Under the pieces are notes generated by a model, which saw only the letters and a program-made list of their open reading frames with translations, did no database searches and was not told where the DNA came from. The position numbers were made by a program, and so were the translations under genes. This document shows, piece after piece, positions 1 to 11,800 of a DNA stretch of 64,000 nt; position 1 is the stretch's first letter; each line of letters opens with the position of its first letter. This stretch comes from Diphasiastrum complanatum (Eukaryota; Streptophyta; Lycopodiopsida; Lycopodiales; Lycopodiaceae), in the NCBI GenBank assembly GCA_029204225.1, contig CM055098.1, positions 820,501 through 884,500 of the forward strand, given 5' to 3'.

Positions 1-199
1 CTAGGGTGGCATAGGTGGAAGGAGTGTCCTCGCAATCCCTCACGGACCACCTACAATTTGCAAGTTGAGGAGGCAGATTCTATGAAAATTGAGGAATTGG
101 AGCAGGAAGAACCTCAAGGTGTTCCACGGTTGATGAACGTGTCGGTGATTCGGAAGGTGGACTCGGTTCCTTTACCACAGTTGTCGAGAGCGGCGCAAC

Positions 200-1290
200 A
201 CGGGTATCAGTTTCCTTGCACTTCTTTGATTGTTATGCGTGGATAGCTGTATGGTAGAGATGTTTTGATTTTATTTGACACTGGGTCCTCACATAACGTC
301 ATTAACTTCGCTTTGATTAAAGAGTGGTTACCACCAGGTGAGAGTTCGAGAAGAGGATGTGCATAAAGGTGCCTTCCGGACTCGTTTTGGACACTATGAA
401 TTTTTAGTTATGCCCTTTGGATTGACTAATGTCCCTGCAACATTTATGATGTTAATGAACGATGTTTTTAGACCGTTTATGGGCAAGTTTGTGGTTAATT
501 TTGTTGATGACATACTTGTTTACAGTTGTGGTGATGCTATGCATGTTAATCACCTTAGAACTGTGATATCAACTTTAAGGGAAAACACATTGTTCGCTAA
601 TGATAAAAAAAGTGAATTGTTTAAAAAGAAAGAACATATTTGGGTTTTATAGTGTCAGCAGATGGAATAAAACCGGATCCGCAGAAAGTTGTTGTTCTTC
701 TTGCCTGGCCTGTTCCTACAGACTTGACGGCACTAAGAAGCTTTCTAGGGTTGGCTGTGTTTTATCGTAAAGGTGTGAAGAATTATTCACACCTAGCTGC
801 ACCATTGATCGATATTCTACAGAAAAATAAATGGAAGGAGTGGACGAAAGTTCAGCAGCGAAGTTTTGATGCTTTGAAACAAGCTGTGGCTGACTTTGTC
901 ACTTTAAAAATTGTTGACCCTCAAAAACCATTTGTCGTAGAAACGGATGCAAGTGACGTCGCCGTTGGGGCAGTTCTGATGCAAGAGGGTAGGCCTGTGG
1001 CCTTTGAGAGCAAAAAGCTCAACCCTGCACAAAAGAACTATCCAACTCATGAGAAAGTGTTGTATGCCATTATCCACGCTTTGAAGGCATGGAGGCATTA
1101 TTTGTATGGTGCGGAATTCTGTGTACACCGACCATAACACTTTGAGATATTTCTGCAACCAGCCGGACCTAAGAGGGTGGCAAGCCAGGTGGGCTAAGTT
1201 GATGCAGGAATTTCACATGGAAATTCGATACAAGAAAGGTGCCGAAAATCGTGTGGCTGATGCATTGTCTCGTATATTGTATCAGATGTC
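200..1290 (+). pseudogene. gypsy protease - reverse transcriptase - RNase H (broken)
   Basis: The protease active site FDTGSSHNVIN lies near 277-309. It follows an in-frame TAG at about 244. The next recognisable codons near 335 already belong to the middle of RT ([20 protein letters not shown]), so the N-terminal part of RT is deleted. The RT catalytic box reads [13 protein letters not shown] (about 490-530). A frame change near 645 leads into the RT thumb (LRSFLGLAVFYRKGVKNYS). RNase H follows from about 904 (FVVETDASDVAVGAVL), and another frame change near 1110 gives the end YTDHNTLRYF and ENRVADALSR. RNase H ends near 1270. Confidence 0.88.
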
Positions 1291-1389
1291 TTTTGTGGTC
1301 ATTGAAAATCACCTAATTGCTGAGATTAGACAGGCTCAGCAAGAGGATCCTCATTCTCAAGGAATTGTGACGGAGGCAAATCTTGCGCA

Positions 1390-2095
1390 AGTAGAATCTC
1401 TTGACTCACACTTACCTTAAATATACCATAGAAGACGGTATTATTAAGAGAAATGGCAAACTTCTCGTTCCAGCTTGTGAGGAGCTGTGTAGGAAGATTG
1501 TCCATTTATGTCATGATAGCCCTAGTGCAGGTCATCCTGGTGTGGATAGGACCTATGAGTTGATCTTACGTAACTTTTGGTGGCCTAAATTGAAAACAGA
1601 TGTTTACCATTATGTGGCGCACTGTTTGAAGTGCCAGGTCAATAAAGCTGAAAGGATTAAATCTCTTGGAGTTTTACACCCACTACCTGTGCCAGAAAGA
1701 AGATGAGAGAGTATCTCCATGGATTTTGTCACCAACTTGCCTCGCACGCAATTGCAGCATGATTCTATCTTGGTCGTAGTTGACAGACTCACTAAGATGG
1801 CTCATTTCAACGCGTAAAAAGATTGATGCGGCTGGAGTAGCTAATTTGTTTATCGAGCATGTGTTCAGACTTCTTGGATTACCGTCATCCATAGTGTCTG
1901 ACAAGGATACTCGATTCACTGGAAACTTTTGGACTGCAGTTATGGCCAAACTTGAAGTCCAATTGAGAATGAGCAGTACGGAGCATCCTGAAACGGATGG
2001 CCAAATTGAGAGAGTCAAACAGACCATAGAGGATATGCTTAGGGCCTTTGTTGGGGATAAGCAAACTTAGTGGGAGGAGTACTTGCCATTGTTGG
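1390..2095 (+). pseudogene. gypsy integrase (broken)
   Basis: The HHCC zinc-binding part is at about 1500-1640 (CHDSPSAGHPGVDR, then AHCLKCQ). An in-frame TGA ends this frame near 1704. The integrase core then continues in other frames with the catalytic first Asp in MDFVTNLP, the second in VSDKDTRFTG, and the Glu in DGQIERVKQ. Further stops occur at about 1816 and 2068. The match fades after EEYLPLLEC near 2095. The catalytic triad codons survive, but no continuous integrase frame does. Confidence 0.86.
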
Positions 2096-2417
2096 AGTGT
2101 CGGTAGGAAGATCAGGGAGAGCCTGACAGATAATCATTGCATTTGTTGATTCTCTACTTCACTAGTTTCTTGTATGATAGCTCTGAGATGTGCTATAATT
2201 TCAATGGTATGTTCTGTTGCTAGAGCACAATTTTTTGCATACAAGAAACATATAGTGTTTAGTCCCAATTTTTACAGACGCTACTTGATTTATTGCATTG
2301 CTACTTAAGCTTAGCTTTTGCTCTGCATGTGGAAGCTCATATTGAGAGTAAATAACTTATACTCTAGTAATGCAAATCTGTTGATTCTGTTTTTGGTCAA
2401 ATGATCAGTTTCTGCAG

Positions 2418-3899
2418 ATATGGCATATGCTTTGCATCCAAACCATGCAGACAGTCAAATGCACTCTCACCAACCAAGGTTGCAGGATGGAATTGTAATT
2501 AAACATCATCCCCTTCAAAGTAACTCAACAGATACAGTATCAGCTTTTCTTTTCAGAGAAGTGGCCAAGCGAAACTGTATTCCAACTCAGGTTTGTCAGT
2601 AAATATATTCTCTTTCATAGTTGTACAACTGTGCGATGAGTTTGCAATAATTCTACTTTTGATCTGTATACTTCAACATCTAGAACAGTAGTTACTGTCT
2701 CTCTAATAGTTGATATTTCTGTCAATGCAGAGCTTTGCTGTCATGAGTGATATGGGCTGCTGCTCAACAGTTAACCCTCTTATTGCAGCAGGTTATGGTT
2801 TTCGCATCGTTGATTGTGGTCTTCCACAACTTTCCATGCACAGGTACAATGCTTCCTCATTATCAATTGCAAGTGGGTTTACCACAGGAGTCTTTATATA
2901 CTTGTAACGTCATATGCTTTGATACTGAATTGTTTCTATATGTATTGTCCTCTTTGATGATCCGCAAGTGTAAATTAGGAGAATATACCTTAAAGAATGG
3001 GATGATGTCCATCTGAATGAAAGGCCGGTCATTTGTCTAGTTTAGCTCTCTGACTGCAAAACACAGTAAACTGCATATTGTTTCTAACAGTGACGTTCAT
3101 GCTGAAATTTTTGGGGTGATGTGGCATTCTGTAAATATGAAACGTAACTTGTTTTGGACATACAAAACGAATCAAGAAATGAATAATTCTTTAAGAGAGA
3201 TTTAGAATATATTGACAATATTGCATTACGTATGGAACATGGGAGACTTCCCCCACTTTTGTACAAAACATGTAGAAACTGCCTTTGCAATGAACCCATT
3301 CCGTACACTATGAAACTGTGGTTTCTAGATACTCTTTTTAAATTATGTTAAGAAATTTACCAATTTTTTCTAAGCAACATGTCCTTTAACTTCTAAAACT
3401 TTTTAAGCTGCGTTTATTCTCCATTGCATAATGAAATTGTGGTTTCTAGATACTCTTTTTAAGTTATGTTGAAAAATTAGTTAATTTTTTCTAAGCAACA
3501 TGTCCTTAAACTTCTAAATAGAATTTTCACCTTTTAAACTGCGTTTATTCTCCATTGCATATCAGAAACTCAGACATATCTGCATACTAGTAATCACACA
3601 CTATTAACATAAAACATAATATGAGATGGTTTGATTATCTTACTCCTCTGTGGTGGACTTGATAAAACATTCTCTTAGAAATTCTAAGTGATATGGTTAA
3701 TGCCAAGGCAATTTCAAGGTATAGCGCAATATTATATGACAAAACTGCTGTAAGTTTCTCTTTTTTCTTACAATGAATCTGGTCTTACAGTGTACGGGAG
3801 ATGTGCGGAACCGAAGATATTGATTCTGCTTTTCGTCACTTTAAAGCCTTTTTTCAGGATATTGTCTCATTGGACGAGCAGCTGAGGGTAGACAGTTGA
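2418..3899 (+). CDS. Aspartyl aminopeptidase (M18 family), last three exons only
   Basis: Three exons join in phase with canonical AG/GT borders: 2418-2590, 2731-2843 and 3791-3899. The first begins with a split codon (..at ATG GCA, fitting the family's Asp-Met-Ala-His). The second gives SFAVMSDMGCCSTVNP and ends at LPQLSMH, and the third gives SVREMCGTEDID, FRHFKAFFQDIVSLDEQLRV and a TGA stop. M18 enzymes are zinc peptidases that remove N-terminal Asp/Glu; the His of SMHS corresponds to a conserved metal ligand. The 5' exons with the other ligands are not in the window, and a gypsy remnant occupies the DNA upstream. Some usually invariant residues differ: the family DMxCGSTIGP is DMGCCSTVNP here, and the NxNQRYAT stretch is poorly kept. 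It may be a diverged gene or a recent pseudogene. The family call is secure; functionality is not. Confidence 0.85.
3310..3561. repeat. Imperfect tandem duplication, unit about 121-131 bp
   Basis: Two adjacent copies begin with TGAAACTGTGGTTTCTAG and TGAAATTGTGGTTTCTAG and end with TTTATTCTCCATTGCAT. The first spans about 3310-3430 and the second about 3431-3561. The second carries about ten extra bases near TAGAATTTTCACC. They lie in the last intron of the aminopeptidase gene. Confidence 0.85.
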
Positions 3900-6800
3900 G
3901 CCCTTGATTAGCGGAAGAACTTTCACTAGCAGAAAGGGTATGCATGTTATGCCATCAATGAGATAGTTGAACAACAAAGAGAGCAAAGTTCAGTCTCGGC
4001 TAGGCTTTTCTTTGAAGGCTCATTTACAGGATGTTGTGGATGACCATCTGAGTTCAGAAAGTAGCTGAAAATTTACTAATTCAGATCCTAGAGGATGCAA
4101 AGTGTCCGCTCGGTATGCCTCATTGTGATTTAGCCTGAAAACCCATAGTAAATCTTAAATTGGAAGTCATCTTCCTAATTTTGCAGGTTTTTGTTAGTGT
4201 ACAGTATCTTTCTATATGCATTTCACAATGATTGGATATTGAGACATAAAGGATAACTCAAGTTCAGAGAAGCAGATCATCCTTCAGATTTGTGTTCTGC
4301 CATTCTCTTTTAAGAAATTCTTTCAATTTTTGAAATCTCGTGCGGTGCGAGATGATTTTTGCTTCATGCTGTGATGAGGGACACTAGTGCTATGGATGCT
4401 AGAATGCCAATTAGCACAATAGGATTATATTATGGTCACCCTTTGTAATGTCTTTCTTAAAGTACAAATGCATGTTGCTATATATTTTCCACTTACATCA
4501 TCCCAAGCACAAAAATTAAGATCTTGATAAGATGTTTTTTTTCCTGCTAAGTATAAGTGAAGGACATGGTTTGCATAAAATTTTATGCCACGATTGCCTA
4601 GCTTGCTTTACAATGTGATGATATCGTGAAAGTCAAGTTAATGGTAAACTTGATGGTCGTGTGCCTAGTAACTAAATCAGTTCACTAGGTGATGGTATCC
4701 AGTCAGCTTAGCAAGTGTTGATTACTAATGCCCTTCTTGTATATGACCTATTTTCCAGCTTTTTTCAATTTGGAGATTGTGACTATTCAGTAATGGGGAT
4801 AACCTCAAGCGTTACTAAATGGGCCTGAAATTCTGATGTCTTTAATCAGGAGAGCTTAGACACATCAAAATATGTCCAAAATTTTCTGCTAAAACACAAT
4901 TATAAGTTGTTGCATTTGGCTCATGACCATGCTATGCAAATGGACCTCTCATCCTTTTGAGTTTTGATCTCTGATTCGCAGTCAACATTTGGATAGTTTA
5001 ACAAACCTCTGGGTCATGCTAAATATGGTTGGTGAATTTATGATGCATATCCCCTTTTTTACATTAAAAAAGGAGCTGTTTTGATAAAAAGGCAGGATGA
5101 AAGTAATTAAATATTCAAGAAAGCAAATTCTGTGTGGTGAAGAATTGGCTAGGCATGTCCAGAAAATCACTTCTATATTTTTTCTACCTCTCAATATAAA
5201 ATGTCTGCCAAAATGGGCTGGCTGTGTTTACTTCCTTATCCAACAATTTCTTTTCACTTGAATGTCCCCATGGGTGTGGATGATTGGAGTCAAAACACTT
5301 GACATCAAGTAGAGTAAAGGAAGTCTTCACCAACCCACACTCATTGAAGGACTTCCTATCCAACCATGTGAATAATAGAATACATAATCTTCAATATACA
5401 TGATTGGCGTGTTTTTTCTAGATGTATCACAAAACTACATGAAGCAATTTGTTGTCATGCTGATTGTACAGCATGCAAGTTTAAATTTTTACACACATCA
5501 CCGAGTGTTAATAGCTTACATGTTACATAGGCACCTCAAGCCAAGCAACTATGTTGTACAAGGATATGGTTTAGGGGATACCAAATATATAGGCTAACTA
5601 TGAAAATTTCTTATTTGAAGATGCAAATTTTGGGTAATCACAATAGATTTTCTGGTTGATCTATATTGTGTACGATAAATGAGGATATCATGACTTTAAC
5701 TACATGTGACAAATTGATGTATATAGAATGGTCGTAGAGGTAGCAATTTTTCACGATTTATTGAAGACAACAATAGAAGACATGATAGGGAGGAAAGGGA
5801 GGAAAGTCTAAACATAAATAAGAACTAATTGCATTTCTTTTGAAGTCAATTCAATAATCAAAACCTTGGTTGCAAACAATAAATAACAATTTGTTCTTCA
5901 TGTAGTTTTGAGAACTGATAGTTGTTGTTAGATGTGTTTGATTATAAAACTCGTGCAATGTTATTTTGATATGAATTGGAATTGGGTGGATTTCTATTGT
6001 AGCCTACTTCAACAACATAGCTTATTATTGTTTTTTGAAGCTTTCAAATAATTGATATCTTACATGAGGAATACACATAGTTTTGTTTGTTATCCCATGT
6101 AGAGGTTGGTGTTTTTGTTTGGAAGATATACTATTGGATAACTTGGAGATTAACATCTACAAATCCTTATGAAGCCTCCACTAGTTTGAATTGAATTTAG
6201 CTATGCACACAATCAGAATTAGAGTGCTCATATTTTATATGATGCATTTTATGCAAAGAATATCCCTTCATAATATTGTCATTATTTTTTCTAGTAAATG
6301 TGGTTCTAATTATAGCATATAGAACACTAATTTGTGCATGTTTCTTATGACTCATGTGTTAAAGACTATTTTCTTGAGGTCAACTTACTGCATCAACAAT
6401 AAATGCCTTACGAAGTACAATTTATTCCAACAATTTGAGCAATTCTTGAAAGCTTATCGGAAAGAATAAGCTTAGGGCTTGGAATTGGTACTTCCTCATA
6501 TAAGCTTAAAATTGGTAGCTCTTATTGTATTTTGAAGATTCTTAATTTAGAAACATGATGACCAAAAAAAAGAGAAATGATATGGAGACCCATTTTTTAA
6601 GAAAATTTTAAAGTCTATAAAAATGTCAATATTTAAAATGCTTTACAAAAGTAGATTCTAATACTGAAATAATTCTATTTTATTAAAAATTATAATCATG
6701 CTAATAAATTAATATTAATGTTTTCAAACTAACTCATATTTAAAACAAAATTAGTAATCACACAAACACTAAAATTTACAAAAATTTGCTTTTACTTATT

Positions 6801-7690
6801 TAAACTACTATATAACACCAAACATTTCAAAACTTTAAAATTTTTATAAATGAAAATTATAATACAAATCTAAAATAATATTTTCTAAAATTTTGTATTT
6901 TTTGAAAAAGATAATTTATAGAGATATTTGGAGCTAAGTTCTAAAAGGTATAAACATTAATACATATCAAAACAATTACTATTTGAAAATAATTTTTTTT
7001 AAAATAATCAAGATTTTAAAGAAATTAGTATTATTATTAGAAAATTGTCATTTTCTTAGTATACTTTTAAAAAATAAAATATTAAAAATTTAATAACATC
7101 CATCATTTTTTTGAGAATATGATTTTAAATAAATATGTAAACACCATATGATAATAACATTCATAAATATGATAGGATCAGTGGATCCATCAAATTTGGG
7201 CAATTCCAATATGAGAGATCTTCTGATTGCCTAGAGAGGTACCGTTGGCATAGAAATACCTTGATCCATTGGATTTGGTTGATTTGGTCGGATCTCTTCC
7301 GCTGCTGCTTGACGTAGCTCTGGATTCGTACACTGTGCAAATCTGACATATAGTAAAGGCTTTTGGCAACAATGGATCTAAGTGGATCTTGTTTGGGTGA
7401 TGATCAGTGATTGATGTTATGAAGGGATGAAAGAAACACGAAACTAACAAATTTTACTGGACAACAATTGAATAAATGATGAGAGAGATGGATGGATGTT
7501 GTATGGATTCAGATGGGGATGATCACAAAAAATGGATGATGTAACGGTGAGTGATAGATGACAACGATGGTGTCGGTGCGGGTGGGATCCAGGGCCTCCC
7601 CGTCGATGAGGCCCCGTCGGCGGGTGGGGTCTAAAGTGTCTCGGGTGATGCCCTAGCATAGGGGTTTGGGAGACTGCACTGGCCCCCAAC
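3900..7690. other. Non-coding spacer, AT-rich core 6540-7160
   Basis: I see no coding sequence with protein-family features. The first few hundred bases after the TGA at 3897-3899 are the likely 3' UTR of the aminopeptidase. From about 6540 to 7160 the sequence is extremely AT-rich with many short A and T runs. A short GC-rich island at about 7570-7690 stands out from its surroundings, but I could not assign it. Confidence 0.6.
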
Positions 7691-7979
7691 ACTGAACGAT
7701 ATGACTTGTATAGGATCGAACGAGTATTTCGTGGGTCAAATCACTAGTAGTTGAGACAATTTTTTTGGATTTTTTTAGATTTTCTTGACAAGAATCTTAT
7801 TATGTATTATAGTATATTACCACTTTAGGCAGCTTGGCGAGGCTGTCAGAGAAAAATGGGAGAATGGAATGGGTAAGGACGAGCATGATAGATCAGTTTT
7901 CCCCTTCAATTTTCTCTCGGTGCGTGCAATACTGGTGACTTAGTAGGTGAACACAAGAACATAATAATTTTAAAGCTTT

Positions 7980-8275
7980 TAATGCGCGGTGGTAGCGGAA
8001 GCGATGAGCTGACAACCAGACGAATCAATCAAATGGCCATACAGAACATAGAAAAGCATTTTAGTATTGACACAAATCTGAATGCGAAACCAGACAGAGC
8101 TGTAATCAGATTAAGTATAACGAAATATACAAGTGAGCACAAAACAATAGCGGGTGAAACCGCATACTCACAAAGCTAACTACAATATGTAAAGGTTATG
8201 AATCTATTATTGACAATCTATTTGAAAGAAGGAATCAATGCGTGAAAGCATCTACAATGTCTGTCTCACATTGTT
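7980..8275. repeat. Worn LTR fragment related to the copia family at 42.7-56.2 kb
   Basis: Short blocks match the middle of the LTRs at 51165 and 55079 in the same order: ATCTGAATGCGAAACCAGAC, AGAGCTGTAATCAGATTAAG, CAATAGCGGGTGAAACCGC, and GGAATCAATGCGTGAAAGC followed by ATCTAC. The copy is much more diverged than the others, with no clear LTR ends, so it is an older insertion of the same or a related family. Confidence 0.7.
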
Positions 8276-8792
8276 AGCATTTCAGCATCCACACCAGCTA
8301 TGGCTCCAACTAGATCGAGTTATGGCTTCTCCCAACTAACCCTCACTAAGGCTTTCCCTGCTAGCTTGGATATGGATACTAAGAAGACTGTACAAGCATA
8401 GGATGAGTATTCTGAGGGTAAGATCCGCTCTTCTCTCGTTTCTCTACTTAGGAACTGACTCAAATAATGGCTTAATTTAACTCAAATGACAACTTAACCT
8501 AAAACCCAACTTCACAAAGGCTTAACCTACTTGTGAAAGGCCCAACGATAAAATAAAACTAATTAACTTGGTTCATAGAAATTATAATGCACAGTGTAAC
8601 AATTATAAAATCGTCACAGAGGAGAACTCTCAATGGAAGAAGATAAAGCTCTACTATGCAAATGAGGTTCTTCTGGCAAAATGGACTCTTCCACTCCTAT
8701 ATATACTTGGAGTGGTGGTCACTTACAAAAAGGCACTATGGGACAAATAGACCACATAGGCTTAACTTAATTAAATTGGTGCCATGGGACAA

Positions 8793-8810
8793 CCCCCCCC
8801 CCCCCCCCCC
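8793..8810. repeat. C homopolymer of 18 bases
   Basis: There is an uninterrupted run of 18 C. The minus strand is therefore G18, which could be the polypurine tract of an old minus-strand LTR element (an expanded G7-type tract such as that at 48058) or a simple expansion. No adjacent LTR end is clear. Confidence 0.9.
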
Positions 8811-8879
8811 TCCAATGGACCATAAACAACTGAAATCACTTAAGTTGAACTTATTTAGACAAGACAGAGATGCGTCAAG

Positions 8880-9172
8880 TAATTCTTATCAAAAGATTGC
8901 CCTCTATCGTGCATAGGCTCTCTTTCATTCGAAAACCCCAAGTGGTTTAGGATATGTGGTGATATAGGAATTGAATCCTCGTCATTGCATATAGGGATCC
9001 TGAATGTCTGGAGCTTGTCATCAAATGTAGAATAAGCTGCACGCACCAGGCATTCATGTTGCACACCTGAGAAAAGTCGTGTGTCGAAGTTTAGCCACTC
9101 CAGGAAAGGACGAGCCGCTGCGAGCTTCTTGGAAAAATCAATAAATAAATCAAGTGAATTTCTGTAGTGCAC
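8880..9172 (-). other. Open frame of unknown origin
   Basis: About 98 codons stay open on the minus strand, with a protein-like composition (segments such as LFSGVQHECLVRAAYSTFDD and NEREPMHDRGQSFD). I do not recognise a family. It lies 450 bases downstream of the gypsy element on the same strand and may be the remains of a retroelement ORF or a captured exon. No start context or splice sites support a gene. Confidence 0.25.
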
Positions 9173-9626
9173 CTGCTAGGTTTTATGTTTGACAAAACAC
9201 TTTGCTTAGTTCTGGCACTCTACGTTGGGTAGAATGCTACCTAGTAGCTTGTGCGAATAGTCTCTTTATTTTTTTTTTATTTTTTTTTTAAAGTAGTGAT
9301 TAATTCCTTGCAATAGACCGGTGCGTTGTGGATTGCATTGTCTTGCTTGCAAGAATAAGTGAGGCTAGCTTCAAACCGTAAGATGAATCTTGTTTTGGAA
9401 CATGGTTATCACTGGCTATGCACTCTGTGACCTGGAACCTATACAATAGTGATATAAGCGAGGTAGATTTTGCGATAAATTAGACCTAAACTATCCTAAG
9501 AAGTATTGATTGTTAAACATGCAGGCAATTCAACGGAAAAGGGTGTAAAAAATGAAATAAAAAAATGAATAATATCACAGAACGATAGAAATTACAGACA
9601 TGCATGCACACACACATAACACACAA

Positions 9627-10406
9627 TCAATCAGTCATGTCTAAGGAATAGCAGGGCTCATGATATCGCCGTAATCTACTCCCGTTCACTACCGTGTCTA
9701 GAGGGATGCCTTCGAGGGTTTTAAGTTTAGCGTAGCCTGAGGCAAAGGAATAGGCATTGCTAGGGATATCTAGCACTACCAAATCTAGTGTGAAGATCAA
9801 ACCTCCTAGTTTCAGTCTTATCTCTGGTATTAGGCCTAATGGTTTTACCACACTTTGATCTGCCATTTGAAGTTGACAATTCGGCTGTTTCATGGAAGCT
9901 TGAAGACCCCAATTCTTCATCATGAATGTTGATATTATGTTGACTCTTGATCCGCCATCTAATACTACCAAGACAATGCGGGAATGTCCATAAGTTGTAG
10001 AAATGCGTATATTTCCCTTGTCACTTGCAGGGTTAGTCAGATGCAGGGGCACCTCAGGGAGGTCTGGTGACGTGATATTATCTTCAATTGAGCATAACTC
10101 TTTCTGCCATTTTCCGATGTACTTCCAAAGTACTCCAAATGGGAGGGTAATGTTTGCTTGAAGCAAATCTCCCCATATCTCGGCTTCTTCTACAGTTGGG
10201 TTATCTGGAATTTGATCTTTAGGAGCGATTGCAGTCTCATCCTTATCATCAGCTTCGTCGATGAGCTTTTGATACTTGTCTCTCAGACAGATCTCCTCAT
10301 TGGGGTTAGGATAGGCAATTGGGGTGGTTCTGTCACTGGCGGGTGGGAGCTGATTGGTTCGTCTTGTTACAACTTCGCTAGCCTGCTGGTGTTGGGCTCG
10401 AGTCAT
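9627..10406 (-). pseudogene. gypsy protease fused in frame to the pol C-terminal tail
   Basis: A continuous frame of 259 codons. Residues 1-110 are a hydrophilic linker. The protease core is near residue 150 (VVLDGGSRVNIIS), followed by MADQSVVKPLG, usual for this family. At about residue 220 the protease breaks off after DIPSNAYSF and continues directly into a tail ending VVNGSRLRRYHEPC. That tail matches the C-terminal end of the gypsy pol at 41463-41560 (VVNGSRLRKYNEPC). A deletion of about 3 kb has thus joined protease to pol end without shifting the frame. Catalytic Asp is kept, but the usual Ser/Thr after it is Gly, which is normal in this lineage. Confidence 0.72.
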
Positions 10407-10419
10407 GACCCTGATTGGG

Positions 10420-11800
10420 ATTGTCTCTACTTGGATACAGTTAACAGGAGCTATGGGACTGGGTCATTTTGGACAGTCTTTTATATGGTGCTCTATGCCA
10501 CAATTTTCACAAAGAGGTGAATAGTGTAATTTATCAAGGAAACGAATGCTAGGATGTCATCCCGCACACCCAAAACAACCACATAAAATTGGCATTGGTT
10601 GCGTAGCATATGCTATAGGTTGTGGGTGATACTAAGGTTGATTGGGGTCATATTCAGGCTGTGCCATCTCATAAGAGTAACTCGCCTCTGCTTGATAAAC
10701 ATTGGCATTGGGATCCTCAATATAATAGGTAGCAAGATCGACATAGGTAGTATCAACCATGTGAGATTGTACCTGTGATGTAGGCTGATTGACTACAAAT
10801 GGTTGTCTAGGTTGATAAGGAACTAGGCCTGTTGGCCTGGGTTGGTATTGTCCTGGCCTCGGCGTGGATGGATTTGGATTGTAATTTGGTGCATACTGCT
10901 GAGGTCCAGATGGCCTATAGGGGCAATACATAGGTCATGCCACTTGTGGGAAATATGTTCTTACGTGCGGGCACTCGTTGGCGGTGTGGTTTTGAGAACA
11001 AATAGGACACCACACATTCCCACGGACTAAAAAAGTTTTTTCAGCGACATCTTTCAATAGCTTTTGGAATTCTGAGGTTAGCTTTTCCATTTGAGCTTGT
11101 TGTGCATTTTGCCACCCCTCAAGGTGTTGAAGGATATCAACCTCACTAGATGAGGACGATCCTTCCATGCGGGAAGTCTCCTGCTTAACTAGCCCCTTTC
11201 TCCTCTTGTCGCGAAAGTCATAGTCCTCGTCAGACCCTTCATCTTCTTCAGAGATGGCGTCATGCATCTTTCAATCGCTTGTACAAGTCTGCGGGTTTTA
11301 ATTCTCTCCTAATGGCCTTCTGTAAACCGACTAAAAAAAGTTTTATGGCCATTTTTTCAGTTACGTGATAATCGACACACTCTACTTTAAGACGCTTGAA
11401 GTGCTCGATGTAGGTGTGCACGGAGTCTTTACTTCGTATCTTGATATGCGTCAATTGGATGAAAGGACTCTACGTCGGTTCGGAGGGTTTGAACCATTTG
11501 ATCAGTGTTGCGGTGATGGTCTCCCAAGACGTGTTGTCTAGGCCTTCAAGGTTTAAAAACCACTCTTTTGTGTTGGCTTATAAAATCATGGGAAACAAAT
11601 GTACCTTTTCGATGTCAGTTCGTCTCCATAGAATTTACAAGCATTGTTGAAATCTTGGAGAAATCATGTCGGATCAAATTCGCCATCGTACTTAGGTGCG
11701 TCAATCCGAGGAAGTCTTTTCTCCAACTTGGGCAGTGGATGGGATGGTCCTACCATGTTGATCTGAATAGATTATCACTGTAGTGGGTTTCTTTCCTTGC
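10420..11800 (-). pseudogene. gypsy gag with two zinc knuckles (broken)
   Basis: Reading down the minus strand, the start of the gag match (RIDAPKYDGEFDPT) is near 11700. The capsid-like part continues with THIKIRSKDSVHTYIEHFK and GLQKAIRRELKPADL (about 11450-11265). An acidic linker follows, then a CCHC knuckle CPICSQNHTANEC near 11000. A Pro/Tyr/Gln-rich segment (10632-10931) leads to a second knuckle CENCGIEHHIKDC near 10500. Frame changes near 11265, 10935 and 10630 interrupt it. Gag packages element RNA; this copy cannot make a complete protein. Confidence 0.75.

Larger units (their letters stand above)
1..2095 (+). mobile_element. Decayed Ty3/gypsy retrotransposon pol, 5' and 3' truncated
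   Basis: This is one gypsy pol in the order protease, reverse transcriptase, RNase H, integrase, split over several frames. The motif style ([38 protein letters not shown]) is typical of the chromovirus branch, although no chromodomain is visible. It runs off the left edge of the window and stops near 2095 with no recognisable LTR on the right. It lies directly upstream of aminopeptidase exons on the same strand, so it may be an insertion in an intron of that gene. Stops and frameshifts make it inactive. Confidence 0.9.
9600..11800 (-). mobile_element. Non-autonomous Ty3/gypsy element: gag and protease only
   Basis: On the minus strand the order is gag, two zinc knuckles, aspartic protease, then a short tail that in related elements ends the integrase frame. 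Reverse transcriptase, RNase H and the integrase core are absent. The protease has the D-G-G-S form seen in the Tat/Athila/Ogre branch of plant gypsy elements. LTRs are not evident; sequence on both sides could hold diverged LTRs that I could not pair by eye. Confidence 0.75.

Noticed and set aside
3300-3562. CRISPR-like repeats
   Set aside because: Only two long adjacent copies without spacers, in a plant intron.
7444-7692. Pro/His-rich minus-strand frame of 82 codons
   Set aside because: It reflects a short GC-rich patch; no family features and no start or splice support.
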